A stretch of DNA of 5,228 nt, from positions 1 through 5,228 of the forward strand of contig SKNL01000136.1 of the NCBI GenBank assembly GCA_007120555.1, in the 5' to 3' direction. The notes under the pieces were generated by a model. That model did not search any database, was not told the origin of the DNA, and saw only the letters and a program-made list of their open reading frames with translations. The stretch is from Balneolales bacterium (lineage in GTDB: Bacteria > Bacteroidota > Rhodothermia > Balneolales > Natronogracilivirgulaceae). Each line of letters begins with the position of its first letter. Position 1 is the stretch's first letter. This document shows positions 1-5,228 of this stretch, piece after piece. A program made the position numbers and the translations under genes.

Positions 1-79
1 CCGTTCCACTATACACCATAAAAAGAGCATTGTCAGGGCGAGCAGGCATATCTGCCGTCACCTGTCTAAACCATGCCAT
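1..79 (-). CDS. Possible start of an unrecognised minus-strand gene running off the left edge
   Basis: An ATG at 79-77 opens 26 codons (MAWFRQVTADMPARPDNALF and on) to the window edge without a stop. It starts 95 bp after the GH9 stop codon and on the same strand, so it could be the next gene of the operon. An alternative ATG in the same frame is at 49-47. The frame is also open upstream for ten codons to a TGA at 112-110. There is no Shine-Dalgarno sequence, and I recognise no family. The piece is too short to tell a real gene from a chance open frame, and a second frame here is also open, with a hydrophobic stretch (ICLLALTMLFLW). Confidence 0.22.
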   Translation of the reverse strand, partial: MAWFRQVTADMPARPDNALFMVYSGT

Positions 80-122
80 AAGAAGAGCCTGGTCCGGGGA
101 CGCAGTCCGTCATGCCGGTACC
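16..122. repeat. Imperfect direct repeat with 60-bp period, two copies
   Basis: The stretch starting at 16 (CCATAAAAAGAGC) recurs at 76 (CCATAAGAAGAGC). Aligned without gaps over 47 bases (16-62 against 76-122), about two thirds of positions match by hand count; the first 13 bases match with one difference and the last ten include TGCCG and ACC. Similarity fades on both sides. The period is a multiple of three, so in one minus-strand frame it appears as a repeated peptide motif, PDQALLM then PDNALFM. Function unknown. Confidence 0.5.
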
Positions 123-174
123 AGAATGTCTTGCAGGGCGCGCGTGATGGAACGTGATAGGACCGATGGTTGCA

Positions 175-1959
175 TCACCGGTTTTTTCCGGAAAAAATTG
201 CGTGCAATGCCCCCGTTGTGTAGACCAGCGGGGCATTCCAGTTGATGGCCACTTCATTGGTCGAGTAGCTGCACCAGTCGTCCAGGTAGGAAAGTGCGGG
301 CAGGTTGGATGGATAGGCGCATCCGTCCTGCTGCCCGCTTTGCGGTCCGCCCACCAGAAAACCCGGGACCGGATCCGGTTGGTTGCCGGCTGCGGATGAA
401 CGGTGGTGCGGATGCATCGGTGTCCGGGTGCCATACCCTGTTACAAACGAATAACCGGTGGGGTTTCTGCCGAGTACATAGTCGAGGTTGGCCAGAGCCG
501 CATCCAGCCAGGAACGCTCGCCCGTCAACTGCCAGGCCCGGATGAGAAGGATGGAGTGGTTCATGGCCACAGCGTTGCTTCCCCAGACGAAGTCGCGGCG
601 GTCGTGCCCCATGCTGACCTGCAGGGCGGATGAACGGTATTCGTCACGAAGCACCCCGGCAAGGGACATCAGGCAGTTGACCGATGATTCGGCCAATGCG
701 CGATCCTCCGGTGAAAGGTCATGGATTCCGGTCATAGAACCATGCGGCACCAGATGATGGGCTATAGAAATGCAGGCCAGGGCCCTGACATCACGCCAGT
801 TGGGAACCAGGCTGTCCGTCAGCTGTTCCGGATTCAGGGCATCCCGGTACTCCGTTGCACCTGTAGTCAGGTAGAGTTCTGCAGCCGCCCAGTCAAACTC
901 GTCGGTGACATCGGTATCCCCGTACTCGCCGGTCACAATTGCCGGTTCGTACAACTCATTCATCTTGTCCTGCCGGTAATATACGTCCGGATGAGCAACA
1001 GCCCATTCCCAGGCCGCCCTGGCTGCCGACAGGCATGTTGCGGCAAAACCGGGATCATACGTCTCATAAACCCGGGCAGCCACTGCCGTCACCGCAGTGA
1101 AGTTCAGTGCCGCTGCCGTTGACTTCATGACGACATACCGGGGATCCGTATCTTCATGCGGCATCACGACACCGGAAAATTGTGGCGAGGTCAGCTTGTG
1201 GTAGACACCGCCATCGCTATGGTCCTGCATGGTGAGCATCCAGTCCAGGTTCCAGCGCGCTTCACTGAGGATGTCGGGTATGCCATCGCCGGATTCCGGG
1301 ATGCCGGCGGAAAGATCACCGAAAAATTCCGGAAAGTGTTCATAGGCCACCATTAGGGTGTACGTGCTGATGCCTGAATTGACGATGTACTTGTTGTAGT
1401 CACCGGCATCATACCAGCCGCCGGGTGAGGAGATGGTCGTCCCCGCGGGACGATCAACAGTCACCGCCGAAGGGTGGATGAGGATCAGCGTGTCGGGGTG
1501 TCCGGCCGCCCGCGCCCAGGGCCCGGCATATTCCGGTTCCAGCGGGATGGATGCTCGGTTGAAATAAAATGCCCGGAGCGCCGCCCTGGACAGCCCGGCA
1601 TAGACCGTGTTGCGGATTGCAAATGACGGCGAGATCGTCAGGCCTTTTCCGCCGTGGATGTGATACTCCCCCTGTGTTTGCAGTTCCGTGAAGTCGATGA
1701 CCGCGGTCCGGATGCCGGCCCATGGCCAGGTACCGCTGTCCGTCGCCCGTCCGCTCCATGCCACCTCTTCCGAGTCAGTATTGACGATATGAAAAATCTG
1801 TGTCGGCGATATATCATTGCCAGTGACAGCAGCGGTCTTCGCTGCCAGCGGGTGAAACCCAGCCTGGTTCAGGTGTATCTCGATTTCCGGTTTCTTTTCG
1901 CACGAGAGGACCACTAACAGCAGAGGGATGAGGTAGAAACCACTTACGGATCGTATCAT
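175..1959 (-). CDS. Glycoside hydrolase family 9 lipoprotein (endo-beta-glucanase / cellulase type) with CelD_N Ig-like domain
   Basis: Predicted inverting GH9 enzyme that hydrolyses beta-1,4-glucosidic bonds in cellulose or a related beta-glucan. From the start chosen here (ATG at 1959-1957) the product is 594 residues. It opens with a lipoprotein signal: Arg3, a hydrophobic stretch at about 8-18, then VLSC with the lipid-bearing Cys at residue 20. An Ig-like CelD_N domain follows at about 25-115 (IHLNQAGFHP at its start), then the (alpha/alpha)6 catalytic domain at about 119-591. Visible catalytic features are GGWYDAGDYNKY (180-191, with Asp184 and the presumed base Asp187), HPHHR (516-520, the His signature) and YLDDWCSYSTNE (558-569). 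The last fits the second GH9 signature through Asn575-Ala576, with Glu569 as general acid. The reading frame stays open upstream to an ATG at 2076, but that codon lies in a palindromic operator and would bury the lipobox at residue 59. An intermediate ATG at 2022 has the same problem. No Shine-Dalgarno sequence is visible. The gene is divergent from the SusC gene, as in a PUL. Family is certain; substrate (cellulose, xyloglucan, mixed-linkage glucan) is not. Confidence 0.93.
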   Translation of the reverse strand: MIRSVSGFYLIPLLLVVLSCEKKPEIEIHLNQAGFHPLAAKTAAVTGNDISPTQIFHIVNTDSEEVAWSGRATDSGTWPWAGIRTAVIDFTELQTQGEYHIHGGKGLTISPSFAIRNTVYAGLSRAALRAFYFNRASIPLEPEYAGPWARAAGHPDTLILIHPSAVTVDRPAGTTISSPGGWYDAGDYNKYIVNSGISTYTLMVAYEHFPEFFGDLSAGIPESGDGIPDILSEARWNLDWMLTMQDHSDGGVYHKLTSPQFSGVVMPHEDTDPRYVVMKSTAAALNFTAVTAVAARVYETYDPGFAATCLSAARAAWEWAVAHPDVYYRQDKMNELYEPAIVTGEYGDTDVTDEFDWAAAELYLTTGATEYRDALNPEQLTDSLVPNWRDVRALACISIAHHLVPHGSMTGIHDLSPEDRALAESSVNCLMSLAGVLRDEYRSSALQVSMGHDRRDFVWGSNAVAMNHSILLIRAWQLTGERSWLDAALANLDYVLGRNPTGYSFVTGYGTRTPMHPHHRSSAAGNQPDPVPGFLVGGPQSGQQDGCAYPSNLPALSYLDDWCSYSTNEVAINWNAPLVYTTGALHAIFSGKNR

Positions 1960-2001
1960 GGATTTTCTGTGAGTTGAGAGGAACAGGGGTATGTGCCTGA
2001 T

Positions 2002-2033
2002 ATAAAATATCCTGTCTCTCATGCTGGTGCAAA
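2002..2033 (-). promoter_or_regulatory. Candidate Bacteroidota-type promoter for the GH9 gene
   Basis: On the minus strand TTTG (2033-2030) is followed after 20 bases by TATTTTAT (2009-2002), which matches four of the six fixed positions of TAnnTTTG. Transcription would start close to 1995, about 36 nt before the ATG at 1959. This would exclude the upstream ATG codons at 2022 and 2076 as starts. The operator palindrome lies about 30 bp upstream of the -33 element, so control of this gene would have to work by activation, looping or exclusion rather than simple overlap. The match is weak. Confidence 0.3.
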
Positions 2034-2061
2034 TTGTTTTGCCGCGCGGAAGAATTAATTG

Positions 2062-2075
2062 TGCAAGCGCTTGCA
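2062..2075. promoter_or_regulatory. LacI/GalR-family operator-like palindrome in the divergent intergenic region
   Basis: TGCAAGCGCTTGCA is a perfect 14-bp inverted repeat with a central CG, matching the general LacI-family operator pattern TGNAANCGNTTNCA. Allowing two mismatched pairs per arm, the symmetry extends to 28 bp (2055-2082): TTAAT on the left pairs with ATTAA on the right. It lies between the GH9 and SusC starts, 102 bp from the former (1959) and 131 bp from the latter (2207), so one regulator could control both genes. It overlaps the candidate -33 element of the SusC promoter, which would suit repression. The regulator is not encoded in this window. The palindrome is seen directly; its function is inferred. 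Confidence 0.75.
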
Positions 2076-2100
2076 TTATTAAAACATTTTTATTTATTTG
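2070..2100 (+). promoter_or_regulatory. Candidate Bacteroidota-type promoter for the SusC gene
   Basis: A CTTG at 2070-2073 is followed after 19 bases by TTTATTTG at 2093-2100. These resemble the Bacteroidota primary-sigma elements TTTG (-33) and TAnnTTTG (-7) at a usual spacing, with one mismatch in each. Transcription would start near 2107, giving a leader of about 100 nt. The -33 element lies within the right half of the palindromic operator, so a bound LacI-type protein would block polymerase. The short A/T-rich motif could match by chance. Confidence 0.4.
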
Positions 2101-2206
2101 ATAAGCAAACCTATCTGCACATGCGGCCGAGGAGGGGTCGTCTTACAGGGGGGTACAAAGAATTATTTAGCCAGTCCTATCAAAATATCAATTAACCCTT
2201 ACCATC

Positions 2207-5200
2207 ATGAAGCATATTCTCGCATTACTACCATTTCTGCTTGTGATGACACTGTTTGCAAACGCGCAGGACAGAACCATCACGGGTACTGTAACGGATG
2301 AATCAGACGGCTCACCCATGCCGGGTGTCACTGTACTCATCCAGGGTACCGAAAGGGGTACGGTTACAGATCTTCAAGGTCGCTTTGAGATTACCGCACA
2401 GCCAGATGACGTACTGGTGTTCTCTTTCGTGGGTATGGTCACCAGGGAAGTCAGAATCGGTGATCAGACAAACATTGATGTGGAGCTAAGATCGGATGTC
2501 ATTTTTGGCGAAGAGGTGCTTGTTACGGCTTTCGGCTTGCAGCGGGAAGCCCGCGCCCTTGGTTATTCCATCACAGAAGTAAGAGCTGCCGATTTTGCCC
2601 AGACAGGGGAAACCAACCCGATATCAAGTCTGCAGGGTAAAGTTGCAGGGGTGGATATAGTGGAGACCACGGCCGGACCATCCGGCTCGCGCCGCGTTGT
2701 GATCCGCGGTATCAATGAGATCATCGGAAACAATCAGCCACTTTACATAGTGGATGGCGTGCCGGTTGAAAACACCTCGCCCGGCCAGGCCGACCAGTGG
2801 GGCGGTTTCGACCTCGGTGACGGCACACTGGACCTGAATCCCGACGATATCGAGTCCATTTCCGTGCTCAAGGGAGCATCCGCTTCCGCCCTGTACGGAA
2901 GCCGCGCCCTGAACGGCGTGATTCTGATCACGACCAAGCAGGGAGCACGCCAACCCGGACTCGGTGTGGAAATCAACAGTTCAACAACAGCTGACAGAAT
3001 TTCCACCCGCCTGGATGAGTTCCAGAATGTTTTCGGTCAGGGATCGAACGGACTGACGCCGCTCTCCACGCAGATGGCGAACAATATTACATCGGCCTGG
3101 GGCCCGCGCATGGCCGATTTCGCAGATTCCACGATAACCCAGGCTGACGGTACCGTACGTCCATATAGCCGCGTAAGCGACAACATCCAGGACTTCTTCC
3201 GCATGGGTATAACCCGTCACAACACTGTGACCGTATCCACCGGAACTCCGACAAGCAGCCTGCGCTTCTCCTACTCCAATGTCAATCTGACGGATGTCGT
3301 GCCTCAGAGCGGCATCAACCGGAATGTGTTCTCGCTCAGGGGTGCCACATCGCCAATGGATTTCCTGGACTTTGATGCCCGTATCTCTTACTCGGACGAG
3401 GAAGTGACCAACCGTCCAGCCATGGCCGATGAGCTCAACAACATCGGTAACGGCCTGCTGGGCTTGGTGCCCAACTTCGACCAGAAGTGGCTGGAGAGTT
3501 ACAAGGATGCAACCGGCAATTACATCAACTATACAGGCAATCCATATCGTGCCAATCCCTACTGGACTCTCAACGAAACGCGTAATGAAAGCCAGCGCAA
3601 CCGCATCACCGGTTTTGCATCGGCAACCATTCGTTTGGCCGAGCCCTTGCAGCTGAGATTGCGCGCCGGCCTCGATACGTATTCGTTTCGATTCACCAAT
3701 TTCCTGAACAGGGGCACGCCTACTCAGCCGGGCGGACTGCTTACCGAGCGCAACCACGACGTTCAGGAAACCAACCTGGAAGCGCTGCTAATGTACACCA
3801 CACAACTCACCCGTGATTTTGATATCATGGCAAGCGTTGGCGGAAACCTCATGAATAACGACATCACCATTCAGGAGACAAGGGCAACCGAGATCATTTC
3901 TGCGGATATGAGAAGTCTTACCAACTTCCAGAACCTGGCGGTATTCCCGCAGGAGTACAACAAGGAAATCCAGTCCGTATTCGGTTTTGTGAACATCGGC
4001 TATCGCGACCTGATCTATGTCGACCTTACGGCACGCAATGACTGGTCGTCCACCCTGCCGCTGGACAACAACTCTTTCTTCTACCCGTCCGTGTCCACCA
4101 GTTTCATCATTTCCGATGCGCTTGGACTGGACTACGACTGGTTGAATATCTGGAAACTGCGCGGTTCCTGGGCACAGGTTGGAAGCGACACCGACCCCTA
4201 CATGCTGAGCCTCACTTACAGCATGGACGGACGCAGCCATCAGGGTTATTCCCTGGGCGGAATTACCGGCGACCTGCTGCCAAATCAGCTGCTCAAGCCG
4301 CAGACATCCACTTCCTGGGAGTTCGGAACGGATCTGCGGATTTTCGAGGGGCGGGCAACGCTTGATTTTGCCTATTTCCATACCATGACCGATGACCAGA
4401 TCCTCCAGGTCCAGATTCCCGAAGCTTCCGGGTACAACCGGGCCATCATCAATTCCGGAGACCTGGAAAACCGTGGTATCGAGCTGCTCGCGACGGGCCG
4501 TCCATTTAGTTCAGGCGACTTCCGCTGGGAAGTGTCTGCCAATTACACCAAGATATGGAACACGGTCAACCGCCTCTCCGATGAAGTGGACGCGATCACC
4601 ATCGCTGACGCCCGCTGGAGTGGTGTTAGTGTCATTGCACGGGAAGGCGAGGCATACGGTCAGATTTCCGGTCGCGGCTTCACCCGTGACCCGCAGGGAC
4701 GTATCGTTCACGGATCCGACGGCATGCCGATCCCGACGGAAGATCCGATCAACCTCGGCGGAATCCTTCCCGACTTCAATGCCGGTATCATCAACACCTT
4801 CTTCTGGCGTGGATTCACGCTCAGGTCAGCAGTCGACTTCCGCATCGGCGGCAACATTTACTCCGTGACCAACCGTCAGCTCTATCTCGGCGGAACACAC
4901 TCCGGTACGCTGGAAGGCCGTGATGCTTTCAACGATTGGGCGCTTCGCAACTACCAGGCACAGCAAGCATGGGTAGATGGCGGAAATGACCCCGGCGACT
5001 ATGAGCCGCTTCCGCTGGATGGCGGCTACATCGGCGAAGGTGTCAAGCTGGTGGGTGAGGATGCGGACGGAAACCCGATCTACGAAGAAAACGACATCAT
5101 GGTCAATCCGCAGACCTACTGGAACTTCACGGGAACCAATATTCCCGAACTGAATGTCTACGATGCCAGCTACATCAAGCTGCGGGATATCTCCATCGGG

Positions 5201-5228
5201 TATAACCTGCCGCAACGATTCCTGGCAA
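2207..5228 (+). CDS. SusC/RagA-family TonB-dependent outer-membrane transporter (3' end outside window)
   Basis: Outer-membrane 22-strand beta-barrel that imports oligosaccharides with energy from TonB, normally capped by a SusD lipoprotein. From ATG 2207 the frame is open for 1007 codons to the window edge with no stop or frameshift. Residues 1-20 are a Sec signal peptide, with likely cleavage at ANA|QD. Residues 23-96 form a carboxypeptidase-D-regulatory-like domain (ITGTVTDESDGSPMPGVTV, then GTVTDLQGRFEI). The TonB-box/linker region is EEVLVTAFG (102-110), followed by the ALGYSITEV variant. The plug spans about 110-246: SLQGKVAGVDI (141-151), VIRGI, PLYIVDGVPV (178-187) and GASASALYGSRALNGVILI (223-241) followed by TTKQG, the SusC/RagA signature. 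The barrel follows, reaching SYIKLRDISIGYNLP (988-1002), which normally lies close to the C-terminus, so only some tens of residues are probably missing. There is no N-terminal STN domain, so sigma/anti-sigma signalling through this protein is unlikely. The leader is A/T-rich without a Shine-Dalgarno sequence. A susD gene is expected downstream. Substrate is inferred only from the GH9 neighbour. Confidence 0.96.
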   Translation, partial: MKHILALLPFLLVMTLFANAQDRTITGTVTDESDGSPMPGVTVLIQGTERGTVTDLQGRFEITAQPDDVLVFSFVGMVTREVRIGDQTNIDVELRSDVIFGEEVLVTAFGLQREARALGYSITEVRAADFAQTGETNPISSLQGKVAGVDIVETTAGPSGSRRVVIRGINEIIGNNQPLYIVDGVPVENTSPGQADQWGGFDLGDGTLDLNPDDIESISVLKGASASALYGSRALNGVILITTKQGARQPGLGVEINSSTTADRISTRLDEFQNVFGQGSNGLTPLSTQMANNITSAWGPRMADFADSTITQADGTVRPYSRVSDNIQDFFRMGITRHNTVTVSTGTPTSSLRFSYSNVNLTDVVPQSGINRNVFSLRGATSPMDFLDFDARISYSDEEVTNRPAMADELNNIGNGLLGLVPNFDQKWLESYKDATGNYINYTGNPYRANPYWTLNETRNESQRNRITGFASATIRLAEPLQLRLRAGLDTYSFRFTNFLNRGTPTQPGGLLTERNHDVQETNLEALLMYTTQLTRDFDIMASVGGNLMNNDITIQETRATEIISADMRSLTNFQNLAVFPQEYNKEIQSVFGFVNIGYRDLIYVDLTARNDWSSTLPLDNNSFFYPSVSTSFIISDALGLDYDWLNIWKLRGSWAQVGSDTDPYMLSLTYSMDGRSHQGYSLGGITGDLLPNQLLKPQTSTSWEFGTDLRIFEGRATLDFAYFHTMTDDQILQVQIPEASGYNRAIINSGDLENRGIELLATGRPFSSGDFRWEVSANYTKIWNTVNRLSDEVDAITIADARWSGVSVIAREGEAYGQISGRGFTRDPQGRIVHGSDGMPIPTEDPINLGGILPDFNAGIINTFFWRGFTLRSAVDFRIGGNIYSVTNRQLYLGGTHSGTLEGRDAFNDWALRNYQAQQAWVDGGNDPGDYEPLPLDGGYIGEGVKLVGEDADGNPIYEENDIMVNPQTYWNFTGTNIPELNVYDASYIKLRDISIGYNLPQRFLA

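Larger units (their letters stand above)
1960..2206. other. Divergent intergenic region between the GH9 and SusC genes
   Basis: This 247-bp stretch separates two genes transcribed away from each other. Its centre (about 2050-2100) is strongly A/T-rich and holds the palindromic operator and the candidate promoters. The part from about 2101 to 2206 would be the SusC leader. It contains a G-rich patch at 2126-2155 and an A/T-rich run before the ATG, with no Shine-Dalgarno sequence and no obvious riboswitch or terminator. No small gene is supported in it. Confidence 0.8.

Noticed and set aside
66..434. Minus-strand open frame of 122 codons overlapping the GH9 3' end
   Set aside because: Most of it overlaps the GH9 catalytic C-terminus in another frame, and its His/Pro/Thr-rich product shows no family features.
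721..1122. Plus-strand open frame of 133 codons opposite the GH9 gene
   Set aside because: It is antisense to the GH9 catalytic domain and its product has no recognisable domain.
2126..2155. GAGGAGGGG/GGGGGG purine-rich patch as a ribosome binding site or riboswitch
   Set aside because: It is 50-80 nt ahead of the SusC ATG, too far for a Shine-Dalgarno role. No start codon at suitable spacing opens a convincing gene, and no paired structure is visible.
2981..3757. Long minus-strand open frame of 258 codons opposite the SusC gene
   Set aside because: It lies wholly antisense to a clearly coding, unbroken SusC frame with family motifs on both sides. Its translation shows no domain and looks like a low-stop mirror frame of a GC-rich gene.
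3788..4381. Minus-strand open frame of 197 codons within the SusC gene
   Set aside because: It is antisense to the SusC barrel region and has no recognisable motif, signal or start context; a shadow of the real gene.
4392..4868. Plus-strand open frame of 158 codons within the SusC gene
   Set aside because: It is out of frame inside the SusC barrel and its Ser/Thr/Arg-rich translation is typical of a shifted frame.
1..5228. CRISPR array, tRNA/rRNA genes, insertion sequence or phage attachment site
   Set aside because: No spaced identical repeats, no cloverleaf or rRNA-like stretch, and no transposase motifs or terminal inverted repeats were seen on either strand.

Overview
The window looks like the divergent core of a polysaccharide utilisation locus (PUL) from a member of the Bacteroidota/Rhodothermota (FCB) group. 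The main evidence is a SusC/RagA-type TonB-dependent outer-membrane transporter, a family largely confined to that group. Supporting signs are the lack of Shine-Dalgarno sequences before either main start, A/T-rich leaders, and promoter-like TTG/TTTG elements of Bacteroidota type. The DNA is moderately GC-rich, so a Rhodothermota/Balneolota or GC-rich Bacteroidota host is plausible, but the lineage cannot be fixed from this window.

Layout. Positions 1-174 lie downstream of the cellulase gene. They hold no recognisable gene, only an imperfect 60-bp-period direct repeat and a short minus-strand open frame that runs off the left edge. Positions 175-1959 (minus) encode a 594-residue glycoside hydrolase family 9 enzyme with a lipoprotein signal, an N-terminal Ig-like CelD_N domain and intact catalytic motifs. 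Positions 1960-2206 are the divergent intergenic region. It carries a perfect 14-bp palindrome, TGCAAGCGCTTGCA, typical of a LacI/GalR-family operator, with promoter-like elements on both sides. From 2207 to the right edge (plus) runs a SusC-like transporter gene, complete at its 5' end and cut at 5228 after 1007 codons, probably a few dozen residues short of its natural end. Its susD partner would be expected just outside the window.

How the parts work together (inference). The surface- or periplasm-anchored GH9 enzyme cuts a beta-glucan such as cellulose, xyloglucan or mixed-linkage glucan. The SusC channel, with a SusD lid, imports the oligosaccharides across the outer membrane using TonB energy. 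A LacI-type regulator, not present here, would sense an intracellular sugar and control both divergent genes from the shared operator. The transporter lacks the N-terminal STN signalling domain used in sigma/anti-sigma control, which fits a LacI-type cytoplasmic switch.

No wholly new system is evident. The most informative element is the operator between the two genes.
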